Source: a virus
Strand: one strand, 5' to 3'
Length of the DNA: 64,000 bases
Virus record (IMG/VR): IMGVR_UViG_3300034102_001514
Location: 61,806 to 125,805 of that record
Under the pieces are notes generated by a model, which worked only from the letters and a program-made list of their open reading frames with translations, made no database searches and had not been told where the DNA came from. The position numbers were made by a program, and so were the translations under genes. Positions 24,705 to 33,549 of this stretch are shown here, one piece after another (position 1 is the first letter of the stretch; the number at the start of each line of letters is the position of its first letter).

Positions 24705-25434
24705 TTTGTTCCATACGCTTGATGAGGTTCATTGTAGCAACCTCCAAAGCGCGTTGTGTAGAGATACCTACGGTAGAGTTATCAAATCCCATAGTTGGAT
24801 TTTTAAAATAACCCTCACCAACTTGAGTAGATGTTCCTTGACCCGATGCTACAATATATTGTGAATTATCCACATTTACCATGCGGATTTGAATACCAAT
24901 AATTGTAGTGTTGGTCTTACTCAATTTACCCTTGTCGTAAGTTTCAGCGTAAGATACTGAAAAGTCATAGATTTCAGCATACACAATATACTTTGGCAAT
25001 ACCACAGAACCAACATTTAATTTTGTTTTACCATCACCAAGACCTTGTAAGTCTTTTTCCCAAGTATCCAACATTTGGTTTACAATGGCTTCTTTTTCTT
25101 CAGCATAAGTAAACCTGTTAGTTACCTCAAGGTTCTCTACAATACGATTAGAAACACCCATACCAACTCGTTTATCACGCAGTTCAGGAAACATATCCCA
25201 AAGTTCTTTATTTACATTAAGATTAGCAAGTTGAACTACTTGTTTTTCACCAGTATAAGCTGATAATGTATTTAATGGTTGCGATTGTTCAAACTCGGCT
25301 TTGTATGCTTCCGTAGAAATAGATGACTTACAAGAAGTAGCCATCGTTCCTACAAGTACCATACCGCCTATTACTACTAATATTCCTAGAGGTGCGAAGA
25401 TAAGTTCTAAAATTTCATCTTTACGAGTTCTCAT
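24694..25434 (-). CDS. csgG: CsgG-like curli secretion protein
   Basis: 246 residues. After a hydrophobic segment it has a lipobox-like MATSCKSS, so it is probably a lipoprotein. The fold pattern of CsgG follows: VQLANLNVNKELWDMFPELRD, VSNRIVENLEVTNRFTYAEE, then YAEIYDFSVSYAETYDKG and GIQIRMVNVDNSQYIVASGQG, with a final helix ALEVATMNLIKRME. CsgG forms an outer-membrane pore for curli subunits. Homologues are known from some phages, so identity is plausible but remote. It may help export neighbours. Confidence 0.72.
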   Translation of the reverse strand: MRTRKDEILELIFAPLGILVVIGGMVLVGTMATSCKSSISTEAYKAEFEQSQPLNTLSAYTGEKQVVQLANLNVNKELWDMFPELRDKRVGMGVSNRIVENLEVTNRFTYAEEKEAIVNQMLDTWEKDLQGLGDGKTKLNVGSVVLPKYIVYAEIYDFSVSYAETYDKGKLSKTNTTIIGIQIRMVNVDNSQYIVASGQGTSTQVGEGYFKNPTMGFDNSTVGISTQRALEVATMNLIKRMEQNGW

Positions 25435-25826
25435 TACTTACCAGCTTCCTTGGCTTCTTTTTCAGCTTTTAGTCTTGCAACTCTTTCAGCAATTGTTTCC
25501 TTTTTTTCAACCACAGGAGCAGCAGCTGCCGCAGGTTGTTGAGCAGGAACTTCTCTGATGATTTCTCTTGTATGAGTACCACCGCCTGAATTACTTTGCT
25601 GTTGAGTGTTATTATTTTCAAGGTTAATAACCACAGGAGCTGCAGCAGGTTGTTGTTGAAACTGTTGAACTTGTTCAGTTTTTACATCGGACTCTTCTTC
25701 TACACCAAAAATTTTATTGATGTTTGTACTTGCCCAGATTCCAAAACCTGTAACAGCGGTTCCAGCTATGCCGAGGATGGTCTTTTTAAGACCTGATAAT
25801 CCACCTTCTTGTTGTTCTTCTGACAT
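25434..25826 (-). CDS. Single-TM protein with Gln/Pro/Ala-rich linker
   Basis: 130 residues. One membrane span near the N-terminus (ILGIAGTAVTGFGIWAS), then a low-complexity Gln, Asn, Ala and Pro region, and a basic helical tail (AERVARLKAEKEAKEAG). TonB-like in layout only. ATG 25826 has AGGAAG before it. It lies between the CsgG-like and two-TM genes. Confidence 0.6.
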   Translation of the reverse strand: MSEEQQEGGLSGLKKTILGIAGTAVTGFGIWASTNINKIFGVEEESDVKTEQVQQFQQQPAAAPVVINLENNNTQQQSNSGGGTHTREIIREVPAQQPAAAAAPVVEKKETIAERVARLKAEKEAKEAGK

Positions 25827-25846
25827 CACTTCTTCCTTATTTTAAA

Positions 25847-26095
25847 TTAACCTAATTCTTCTTCATCTTTTTTCTTGCCACCGAAAATCTTTCCAGCTTC
25901 AGCAATACCAAAAGCGCCTAAAGTAATCATTACGAATGAATTGAAAATAGTGTCAGAGATGATTAGCTGTTGACCCATAATACCTGTTACTACATCAGCG
26001 CCGGCGAAGATAGCCATAACTGAAAATGACAAAAATCCCACGATTGTTTTTTCATTAAAATCGTTTTTGTCTTTAAAAATGTCACTAAATGCCAT
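25847..26095 (-). CDS. Small two-TM protein, holin candidate
   Basis: 82 residues. Two membrane spans (KTIVGFLSFSVMAIFAGADVV and IFNSFVMITLGAFGIAEAG) with a Lys/Glu tail KIFGGKKKDEEELG. Size, spans and charged tail fit a holin; location among exported proteins and near the cell-wall enzyme at 28.1-28.9 kb fits as well. No sequence motif proves it. Confidence 0.6.
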   Translation of the reverse strand: MAFSDIFKDKNDFNEKTIVGFLSFSVMAIFAGADVVTGIMGQQLIISDTIFNSFVMITLGAFGIAEAGKIFGGKKKDEEELG

Positions 26096-26109
26096 ATTTT
26101 TCCTTTTTA

Positions 26110-28029
26110 TTAATATTTAACAATTTTCACAACTTTTTCTCTATCCGCCGCAACTAACTTAACAAAGTATACTCCATTTGGTAGGTCTTTAACATTTATT
26201 CCGTGTAGTTGGAAACCAATGTCCGTAATCTTTGTTTGGTAAACTTGTGATACTTGACCGTTGATGTTGTAAATTACACCAGTAAAGTCAGAATTTCTAT
26301 ACTCGTTAAAGTGTTCAATCACTAACCAACCATCAGTAAGGTCAGTAACGGGATTTGGATACACTTTAAATCCGGTCATCAATTCAGCAAGGTCAGGATT
26401 CATTGAGTTTCTATTCACTACCGAACCATCGTTTGGTGATGGTTTAACTGATAGGTCTTCTGCTTTTTCATTACCAGCAGATTTGTCAAAGATTCTCAAA
26501 GGCGAGGTCTGCCATCCAAGTGGATTAATAACATTAAATACAAATGTGAATTGATTAGTCATTGTTTCAACTAACGATGGGTTCATCTTATCCTCGTGTC
26601 CTGCGAAAAATACTCTACCTTTTTCTACTGAAATTAATGATGTCCATTTTGATACATCATCACCAACTTTGATAGAACTAAATTCAAAGATTGTAGTATC
26701 AAACTCAATACCCATTTGAGCAGCACCAATCTTATTACCAAATGTAAACATAGTCACGGGTACTTCCATCTGGTTGTTTGCAATCACCAATTTAGGAATA
26801 CGGAATTGAACCGTGTCATCTCTATTAACCATATAAACCGCTGGGTCAAGGATGTATTCAGTTCCATTGCCTGGGTTTGCAATTCTTGCCATAATAACAG
26901 CAGGGTTGTTATAACCCGTGGTAGTTGCGTCACCTACTACATAAATGTATGGATTAATTGAGTCAAGTGAGTTTACAATAGTATCAATTTGGTATCTTCT
27001 TGGTGAAGTTGTCCAGTTTGGAGCAGCCGTTGCTGATGTAGCGGTGATATACTCACTTGGCCATAATACTGATACGTTGTTTACGCCTGTAAATAAACCA
27101 TCCCAATCCGTAGATTGAAGAGCCAATCTATTAAACACAGCAAATGCGTCAGAAATCGTTACTGTTTGTGATTGGTTTACATCACCTTCATACCACTCAA
27201 TACCACTCAAAGTATCTTGCATTGAAGTGTGGTTTGCTAATTTGTATGCGTCCGTAATTGAAATAGCACCACCATCGGACATAGTGTCAGTTTGAGCGGT
27301 AATTTTTAAGTTCCAAAATGCGGTATCAAGTGGATGTGTAAATGATACTAAACCCAATGCGTTTGTTGAGTCGGATGTAATTGGCTGCCAAGTTGATTGT
27401 GGAGTTGACTTTAATCTCTTTGATGCTGAGAACCATACTCCTTGTGCTGGAGTTCCATCTGCGTTTTTAACTCTGATTGGGAATGTAATTGGTTGCATTT
27501 GGAATGCTCCACCATAATTGAATAGACCCAAGGTCACATCCGTTCCGTTTCCGGTAGTAGCGAGGTTTGAATACGAGGTAGTTCCCGTAGTAGCCATTGA
27601 GTTTACCACACCTTGGTATGTAGAACCATGTGTTAATCTTACCTTAAACATAGCACCATCAGACCAATCAAAGTTTTGATTGTTTCCGGTGTAAGTTCCG
27701 ATGATATTTACATAATCACCGCTTTTAAAGAACGAACCATACTTGTCTGGTATAGAAAGAGCAGTTGGTCCCCAAAAAACTTGAATATTTGAAAACTTTG
27801 TGTTATCGTAGAACAATCTGAACTGAACGGCTTTTACAGCACTTGCAGTTGGGTTTGCAAAGTGAATATAAATATCCGTGGTTATAGATGTATCCTCAAG
27901 GGTAAACAAAGTATCAACCAAGATATATGGGCTATTTGAGTTTGGAGCCAGTAATATCTCGGTCTTACCATTTTGTGCTACAGCACCAATTGATAAAATT
28001 CCCAATAAAAGGAATAATAATTTTTTCAT
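26110..28029 (-). CDS. Secreted cohesin/dockerin protein with T9SS C-terminal sorting domain
   Basis: 639 residues. Signal peptide MKKLLFLLLGILSIGAVAQ. A cohesin-like beta domain at about 30-150 (VQFRLFYDNTKFSNIQVF), a dockerin-type stretch YEGDVNQSQTVTISDAFAVF near 280, a second cohesin-like domain at about 410-520 (AAQMGIEFDTTIFEFSSI), and from 553 the T9SS type A sorting domain: YPNPVTD at 557, then YNINGQ, then LPNGVYFVKL and a basic end KVVKIVKY. T9SS occurs only in Bacteroidota, so the phage protein should be exported through host T9SS to the cell surface. All of this is plain in the sequence. Confidence 0.9.
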   Translation of the reverse strand: MKKLLFLLLGILSIGAVAQNGKTEILLAPNSNSPYILVDTLFTLEDTSITTDIYIHFANPTASAVKAVQFRLFYDNTKFSNIQVFWGPTALSIPDKYGSFFKSGDYVNIIGTYTGNNQNFDWSDGAMFKVRLTHGSTYQGVVNSMATTGTTSYSNLATTGNGTDVTLGLFNYGGAFQMQPITFPIRVKNADGTPAQGVWFSASKRLKSTPQSTWQPITSDSTNALGLVSFTHPLDTAFWNLKITAQTDTMSDGGAISITDAYKLANHTSMQDTLSGIEWYEGDVNQSQTVTISDAFAVFNRLALQSTDWDGLFTGVNNVSVLWPSEYITATSATAAPNWTTSPRRYQIDTIVNSLDSINPYIYVVGDATTTGYNNPAVIMARIANPGNGTEYILDPAVYMVNRDDTVQFRIPKLVIANNQMEVPVTMFTFGNKIGAAQMGIEFDTTIFEFSSIKVGDDVSKWTSLISVEKGRVFFAGHEDKMNPSLVETMTNQFTFVFNVINPLGWQTSPLRIFDKSAGNEKAEDLSVKPSPNDGSVVNRNSMNPDLAELMTGFKVYPNPVTDLTDGWLVIEHFNEYRNSDFTGVIYNINGQVSQVYQTKITDIGFQLHGINVKDLPNGVYFVKLVAADREKVVKIVKY

Positions 28030-28092
28030 AATTTCAAGTCCTATTAGTTGTTGACCCGAAACTTCTTAAAAAAACTCTTTTAAATAACTATC

Positions 28093-28938
28093 TTAAACGA
28101 TATCTTTTGATTCAATTAAAGTATAAGTAAACTTTTTATTTCCAGCAGCTGCTGCTTTTCTTGCAATTGTCATAAATTGTTCAAAGTCAGCCGCTCTTTT
28201 AAATACTTGACATCCTTCAGACCAGTTTTCTACAAATGTAGAATCAGCACCTGCTTTGTGGATGTTAATACCAAATACACCTTCTTGGATTTTGGTTTCA
28301 TCGTAGTTCATATCACGATTTGCATCACGATAAACTTTTACTTTACCAAATTGTTTTAGCGCCTCATACTTACCTTGGTGTAGACCCAAAGCGTGTGAAT
28401 CAGCATACTGACCAGGAACCAATCTTGCAACACCTGCTGCGTTATGGTATTCTTTAACACCTTTAGTACCAGGGTCGGTAGTATTCATCCACTCGTTGTA
28501 AACCCAAACACCATTTTCTTTGTATGATACAGTAATTCTATCATCAAAAGCGTTGGTTACTTTTTTACCCGTATCTGAATTACGAACACCTACGATATTA
28601 AGTTCAAGGTCTTTACTTTCAAACCACTTGTATCCTTTTGCTTTTACTGCTTTTTCAATAGATTCTTTATTGTATTTTGCAGCAGCACTTGGTTTCGCAG
28701 GAGCAGCTGCTGCAGGTTTAGCAGCGGGCTTAGCAGCAGGAGCTGCTGGGGCTTTGAGACCTAATTTAACTAATGTGGATTCACCGACAATACCATCAGC
28801 GGTAAGTCCGTGTTTCTTTTGAAATGCTTTTACAGCATCTTCGGTTTTTGGTCCGAAATTACCAATTGGGTCAACACCCAATACTTTTTGGATTTCTTTG
28901 ATGAATTCGTTATTATCACCTTTTTTGTAAACAGCCAT
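28093..28938 (-). CDS. Peptidoglycan-binding, L,D-transpeptidase-like cell-wall enzyme
   Basis: 281 residues. Residues 1-62 are a PG_binding_1 domain (LGVDPIGNFGPKTEDAVKAF, GLTADGIVGESTL). An Ala/Pro/Lys linker follows (63-88). The C-terminal domain has GINIHKAG with His227 and NWSEGCQVFK with Cys243, like the Hx(n)SxGC motif of YkuD-type L,D-transpeptidases; the usual SHGC is SEGC. Probably an endolysin or cell-wall remodeller. No signal peptide, so it would need a holin such as the 25847-26095 candidate. AGGAG precedes the ATG. Confidence 0.75.
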   Translation of the reverse strand: MAVYKKGDNNEFIKEIQKVLGVDPIGNFGPKTEDAVKAFQKKHGLTADGIVGESTLVKLGLKAPAAPAAKPAAKPAAAAPAKPSAAAKYNKESIEKAVKAKGYKWFESKDLELNIVGVRNSDTGKKVTNAFDDRITVSYKENGVWVYNEWMNTTDPGTKGVKEYHNAAGVARLVPGQYADSHALGLHQGKYEALKQFGKVKVYRDANRDMNYDETKIQEGVFGINIHKAGADSTFVENWSEGCQVFKRAADFEQFMTIARKAAAAGNKKFTYTLIESKDIV

Positions 28939-28965
28939 TTTAAACTCCTATTTTAAAAACCAAAA

Positions 28966-28979
28966 GGATAAATTTATCC
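28966..28979. terminator. Perfect 14-bp palindrome, weak terminator candidate
   Basis: GGATAAATTTATCC is a perfect inverted repeat. On the minus strand it is followed by TTTTGGTTTTT, so it might act as a weak terminator or as an operator before the cell-wall enzyme gene. The stem is short and AT-rich. Confidence 0.35.
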
Positions 28980-28984
28980 CTACC

Positions 28985-29131
28985 TTAATAAGTATGGATA
29001 AATTCAAGAGGAACCACCCATTCTATACCAAATGGGTCTAAAATATTACAATGAGTGTTGGTTGATTTAATAATCGTTATCCGTTCGCCCTCTATCAAGC
29101 TTCCCCGATGATTGGAAAATGTTTTCGCCAT
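28985..29131 (-). CDS. 48-residue protein, possible SH3-like fold
   Basis: Starts MAKTFSNHRGSLIEGERITI, then NILDPFGIEWVVPLEFIHTY; the second half looks like strands of a small barrel. It overlaps the preceding gene by 65 nt in another frame, which is long for this genome, so one of the two may be a misreading or a frameshift product. Confidence 0.45.
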   Translation of the reverse strand: MAKTFSNHRGSLIEGERITIIKSTNTHCNILDPFGIEWVVPLEFIHTY

Positions 29132-29228
29132 CTTGGATTTTATTTTTTCCATTTTTTCTATTAATTTTTTCGTATGATTTATATTCCGTTTCGTAACGGT
29201 CCAATTGTTGAATGTTAATTTTTGCCAT
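29067..29228 (-). CDS. 53-residue charged protein
   Basis: Starts MAKINIQQLDRYETEYKSYE and is rich in Lys, Asn and Glu. ATG 29228 was chosen close to the stop of the upstream gene (1-nt gap). Its last 65 nt overlap the 28985-29131 gene. Unknown function. Confidence 0.5.
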   Translation of the reverse strand: MAKINIQQLDRYETEYKSYEKINRKNGKNKIQDGENIFQSSGKLDRGRTDNDY

Positions 29229-29229
29229 T

Positions 29230-29469
29230 TTACTGAATAATTCGTAAACCATTAAGTTTATCCAAGAATTGTTCTATGGAATAAGATTTATTGTTTTGGT
29301 CTTTGATAACCACTTCATCAAGGTTATCAGGATACTTTTGTATCATTTGTTGAAGGGCTTGGAAACCATCCTCTGCCCAAAAGTTTTTGAACAAAACCTC
29401 ACCCAAAACATTCGGAGAAAAGTTTGGATTTTTAACATCATCATCCTTTAACAATATGTAATACATCAT
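29230..29469 (-). CDS. Small protein of unknown function
   Basis: 79 residues with a hydrophobic start (MMYYILLKDDD) and a helical core (EDGFQALQQMIQKYPDNLDE). No family recognised. Overlaps the glycosyltransferase gene by 4 nt, at the end of the large glycan cassette. Confidence 0.6.
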   Translation of the reverse strand: MMYYILLKDDDVKNPNFSPNVLGEVLFKNFWAEDGFQALQQMIQKYPDNLDEVVIKDQNNKSYSIEQFLDKLNGLRIIQ

Positions 29470-30635
29470 AAATTTATAAGATTCATTTCATAGTGCTTTA
29501 CTTGGCTGACCTTTACTTTAAATATGTCGAATTCATACTCACCACTATCAAAGTTGTTAAAATCAAAAATTTGAGATAGATTTTGGATAAATTGAAATGA
29601 ATTATTATTCAGCCGTAATGCGTCAAATTCCACAATAATGTCTGATTTCTCATTCATATTGAACTTTTTACTTAAATCAAATTTGGTATTAGGTTGTTCT
29701 GATTCAATGTATTGATTGATTAAATCTTGGGAACAATCAACGCTCATTCTATCACACCAAGGTTCTAATAATTCAAGGTGTTGAGCTTGACAATTTGTGA
29801 CTACAAATTCCACATTGTATTTGTGTGGAACTATCGGCTTCATTAAAGGGTCGTGTTTAACAAAGTGACCCCACTTACGAATAAAATTTCTACCATTTTT
29901 AGTTGTAGTGTGAATCCATTCTTGTGAATTTACACCAGCAGCTCCGCCTGAATGTTTATTAAATCTACTACCGCGAGATGTAAAGTGATAAACCAAAGCA
30001 TCCCAACTTTGAATAATTTTATATCCGTTCAAAACAAATCTATTGAACAAATCGGAGTCTTCTTTTGATTGCGGAGCAAACAACTCATCGTGACCACCAA
30101 TTGATAGAAAATCTTCACGATACATACACCAAGGAGCAAATATACCTTCGGTAGTTTTATTTGTATATTCAACTTCCAATTGAGATAGTTTTACGCGATT
30201 TAAATCATAATCATACTCATCAACTTCATTACCCCAATCCATAGTTAGTTTTTCAGGACCAGATGGGTGTAGTGGTGGTTCTACTCGTGTAGCACACACA
30301 ACCGAAAGAGGTGTCAGATGTTTAAGAATGTTTTTATCCATATTTGGAGAAGCAACCATATCAGCGTGAAACGCCATAATGATTGGAGTCCTTGCCATTT
30401 GGATACCTTTATCAAACATACCCACTATACCAATACGCTCAGGTCCTTCATTTCTATATGTGATTAGTTTTTTATCATTTAGTGATTTAATCCATTCGGA
30501 TGTACCATCGGTTGAAGCATCATCTAAAACTAATATCTCATGCTCACCATTTAAATCCTTAATGGATTTATATGCAAGTTGTAAAAACTCAAGGTTGTTT
30601 CTTGATGGTATTACAAATGTTATTCTTTGGTCCAT
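29466..30635 (-). CDS. Glycosyltransferase family 2 (GT-A)
   Basis: 389 residues. GT2 core: ITFVIPSRNNLEFLQLAYKS, ILVLDDASTDGT (first Asp motif), AFHADMVASP as DxD-like, and GGHDELFAPQSKEDSDLFNR with the ED catalytic base pair. About 120 extra C-terminal residues of unknown role. Last glycosyltransferase of the large cassette; overlaps the epimerase gene by 16 nt. Confidence 0.85.
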   Translation of the reverse strand: MDQRITFVIPSRNNLEFLQLAYKSIKDLNGEHEILVLDDASTDGTSEWIKSLNDKKLITYRNEGPERIGIVGMFDKGIQMARTPIIMAFHADMVASPNMDKNILKHLTPLSVVCATRVEPPLHPSGPEKLTMDWGNEVDEYDYDLNRVKLSQLEVEYTNKTTEGIFAPWCMYREDFLSIGGHDELFAPQSKEDSDLFNRFVLNGYKIIQSWDALVYHFTSRGSRFNKHSGGAAGVNSQEWIHTTTKNGRNFIRKWGHFVKHDPLMKPIVPHKYNVEFVVTNCQAQHLELLEPWCDRMSVDCSQDLINQYIESEQPNTKFDLSKKFNMNEKSDIIVEFDALRLNNNSFQFIQNLSQIFDFNNFDSGEYEFDIFKVKVSQVKHYEMNLINL

Positions 30636-31462
30636 AGTTCCTTAATATAATTTTTTAATTCACGAGTTGGATACCAATCCAAAACTTTGTTAGCTGTAGA
30701 ATCGGTATTCAATGTATCTCTTGCTTCACCCAATTTACCATCTTTGTAGATTGGTTCCACTCCAAACATTTTTGCAACTTCGTTTACTGAATGGTTTTTA
30801 CCCCTACCCAATTCAAACTCATAACCATATGCTTGTTTTTCCATGATAAGAATTAAAGCATCTACAATGTCATCAATATGCGTAAAATCTCTACGTTGTT
30901 CACCATCACCATAGATTTCACATTGAATCCCATTTTGGATATTGTTAATCCACCTTCCAATCAAAGTGGTGTATCCACCCTCAAGGAGTTGGTGTGGTCC
31001 ATAAACATTGTAGAACCTTGCTATGGATGATAATAATCCAAAATGAGTTTGGTATAGGGTAATAATATCTTCACCCAAATCCTTTGAAAATGTGTAAGGG
31101 TTTTTAAACCTACCACTATGTTTAGATGAAGAACCGGCGTAGATTAGGGGTATATTATACCTAATACAAAATTTAACCATTTCATATGTTCCATTGAAGT
31201 TTGTATCAATATACTCTTCAGGTCGTTCAAATGATGGTCCAATTCTTGCAATAGCAGCCAAGTGAAATATAATATTAAAATCTTTATCCATTGTGGATAT
31301 ATTTTGAATATCACCGGCCCAATAACGACAACCATCTACTTCATTGGATTTTAAACCAGTTGAGTAATTGTCCAATGATTGGACTTCGTGTCCTTCTTTT
31401 AATAATCGTTTGATGAGGTTTGTTCCCACAAAACCAGCACCACCCGTAACTAATATTTTCAT
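30620..31462 (-). CDS. NAD-dependent sugar epimerase/dehydratase (SDR)
   Basis: 280 residues. MKILVTGGAGFVGTNLIKRL is the NAD-binding glycine motif, AGSSSKHSG the Ser site, NPYTFSKDLGE the YxxxK catalytic pair, and RFYNVYGPHQ the NDP-sugar region, as in UDP-glucose 4-epimerase relatives. Makes a modified nucleotide sugar for the glycosyltransferases. Short relative to about 310-340 in most members. 4-nt overlap with the next gene. Confidence 0.87.
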   Translation of the reverse strand: MKILVTGGAGFVGTNLIKRLLKEGHEVQSLDNYSTGLKSNEVDGCRYWAGDIQNISTMDKDFNIIFHLAAIARIGPSFERPEEYIDTNFNGTYEMVKFCIRYNIPLIYAGSSSKHSGRFKNPYTFSKDLGEDIITLYQTHFGLLSSIARFYNVYGPHQLLEGGYTTLIGRWINNIQNGIQCEIYGDGEQRRDFTHIDDIVDALILIMEKQAYGYEFELGRGKNHSVNEVAKMFGVEPIYKDGKLGEARDTLNTDSTANKVLDWYPTRELKNYIKELWTKE

Positions 31463-32391
31463 AATATAGATTTTATCTTTTCTATAAATACCGATTCCAA
31501 ATACAATTCGTTGTATAGTTGCTTTGTGGATTCGCTACACTCTTTGTAAAAATCCGTATCAGATTTTAATTTGTTTGCTAATTCTTTTGCTGTGACTATA
31601 TCACCACGTTCTACACTTAAATTTGGGTGTAGATGTTTTTGCGTATTTACATCATTGTATCCAATACAAGGAATACCCAAATAAGAACAATTTAAAGGGA
31701 ATTGGCCGGCTGACGCAGGATAGCATTGTACCGCATATTTATATTTTGATAATTCAAACATAAAATCAGACCATACCATCCACGGTAAATACTCAACTCC
31801 GTTTTGTTCCTCACCATTTTTAAACTTACCAGTTTTATAACCAACCATTGGCAAGTCAAACTCACAAGCTATGGACCAAGCATCAAAACCACGATATGCA
31901 CTTGTCCAATTTCCAGCAACAAATACTTTTTCTTCTTTTGTTTTAGATTGGGTTATTCCGTTATCAATCATTAAAGTTGGTAAAACAAATGCGGGTTTAT
32001 TCGTTACTCCTCCAAAAAAAGGAACATCAATATCGTTATGACACAAAACACCATCGCTATGTATTAGTTGCTTATAAAACCAAGCCATAGATATAAATGG
32101 TTCGTCTTGCCAATCCCATTGAATACTTTCTTGCATCACATAAACTTTTTTACATAGAGACTTTATGTTTTGAATTAAATCAACTTGATTTACAGCAAGA
32201 TATTCTCTATTTTTTTCTTTGGGAATAATCACAATTCCAACATCAAAGTTCTCATTTGGAAATGACTCTGAAAATATTGGAATGTGAACTGCATCTAAAG
32301 CACATATCCAAGCTTGGTCAGTTCTCATATTTGGGTTGTTTCTTGGAACTTTTCCAAAATAACCACCTTCAGTAAAAAATGCTATTTTCAT
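31459..32391 (-). CDS. Glycosyltransferase-like protein (GT-B-like)
   Basis: 310 residues. Rossmann-like halves with KVFVAGNWTSAYRGFDAW and KYAVQCYPASAGQFPLNCSY followed by LGIPCIGYND, similar to the donor-binding half of GT-B enzymes. Family number not assigned. Overlaps the WbqC gene by 4 nt in the cassette. Confidence 0.65.
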   Translation of the reverse strand: MKIAFFTEGGYFGKVPRNNPNMRTDQAWICALDAVHIPIFSESFPNENFDVGIVIIPKEKNREYLAVNQVDLIQNIKSLCKKVYVMQESIQWDWQDEPFISMAWFYKQLIHSDGVLCHNDIDVPFFGGVTNKPAFVLPTLMIDNGITQSKTKEEKVFVAGNWTSAYRGFDAWSIACEFDLPMVGYKTGKFKNGEEQNGVEYLPWMVWSDFMFELSKYKYAVQCYPASAGQFPLNCSYLGIPCIGYNDVNTQKHLHPNLSVERGDIVTAKELANKLKSDTDFYKECSESTKQLYNELYLESVFIEKIKSIL

Positions 32392-32957
32392 ATGTTTTGT
32401 AATGCTGTATAATAGTTGGTAACATTTGGGTGAAAGTAGCTAACTTTACAATCAAAAACCGACTCATCAAGATAAGCTCTACCTCCACCACCACTTATGT
32501 ATTCAGTTGCATTGAAATGTTTACATATATCTGCAAGTCGCTGGGAACTTAATGATACGATTCCTAACTCGGATGACCTAACCATTGGCGTTGTTATACC
32601 CAATTTGGTTCTACAATATTCAATACTAGCAATGTTAATATCTACAAGATAGTTTGATAAATATATTTCAGAAAAATCTACACCAAAATTAGTTTGTAAT
32701 TTATTTAAAATTACGCGTTTCCATTTTGCATTTTTACTAACTATAATATCTTTAATCAACTTTAAGTTTGCGTGTTGTTCCAACTCCACACTAAACCATT
32801 CATCTACTCCATTTTTATTTTGGAATTTGTTTCGGTTCTGAAAGTTGTTTTTTGTATATTGAACATCATCTAAAATTACAAATAGGTCAGCCGCTTCCAT
32901 TTTTTGAAAGAATCCCATGTAAGGGAAATGCTCGGGTTGGTGTATTGTTATTTTCAT
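32388..32957 (-). CDS. WbqC-like protein
   Basis: 189 residues. IHQPEHFPYMGFFQKMEAAD and LDDVQYTKNNFQNRN are the signature start of the WbqC family found in O-antigen and capsule clusters. Its reaction is not settled; it is often found with amino-sugar or N-acyl genes. Overlaps neighbours by 4 nt on both sides. Confidence 0.88.
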   Translation of the reverse strand: MKITIHQPEHFPYMGFFQKMEAADLFVILDDVQYTKNNFQNRNKFQNKNGVDEWFSVELEQHANLKLIKDIIVSKNAKWKRVILNKLQTNFGVDFSEIYLSNYLVDINIASIEYCRTKLGITTPMVRSSELGIVSLSSQRLADICKHFNATEYISGGGGRAYLDESVFDCKVSYFHPNVTNYYTALQNI

Positions 32958-33547
32958 CGAAATAATACCATTAAAAAATCAAATTTTGATTTGTGTATTA
33001 AGGTTACGTTTTCCGTTACTGATAATGCAATCTCTAATGTAGATGCTGGTGAGAAATACTCAATGTTAGTGCTTCTTATAGAAGCCCATGTACTTGGAAA
33101 ATTTACCAAAACAACATTAGAACAATCATACATACATTGTAGGTATTGTTTTAATTTAGTTGGATGGTCAGCCGGCCCTCCTTGATTTCCAGCAACTCCG
33201 GATGAAATTGCTAAATCATACTTTTTGTTAATTTTTGATTCTAAAATATCTAATACCTCAAACGAATGTTCTTTGTAATTTTCAGATGCAATTTTAACAA
33301 ACTCATCATTTATATCAATACCATGATATGACTTACAAGTATAACCAAAATCAAAGAAAGACCCCCAACCACACCCAAATTCAATAACGGACTTATCCGA
33401 AAACGGAATAATTGAATTCATAGCATCATATCTAAACTTAGCAGAACTACCATCAGCAGACCCCCATGTCAGAGACCTATAATCTCCAACCCCATATGTT
33501 TTTAAAGACTCAGCGTACCAAGTCATCATTCTTTCACGTTGATTCAT
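32954..33547 (-). CDS. SAM-dependent methyltransferase
   Basis: 197 residues from ATG 33547. Motif I SVIEFGCGWGSFFDFG (SAM-binding glycine loop) and acidic YHGIDINDEFV. The start 24 nt upstream would be TTG and is less likely. Probably methylates a sugar or nucleotide sugar in the cassette. Confidence 0.8.
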   Translation of the reverse strand: MNQRERMMTWYAESLKTYGVGDYRSLTWGSADGSSAKFRYDAMNSIIPFSDKSVIEFGCGWGSFFDFGYTCKSYHGIDINDEFVKIASENYKEHSFEVLDILESKINKKYDLAISSGVAGNQGGPADHPTKLKQYLQCMYDCSNVVLVNFPSTWASIRSTNIEYFSPASTLEIALSVTENVTLIHKSKFDFLMVLFR

Positions 33548-33549
33548 AT

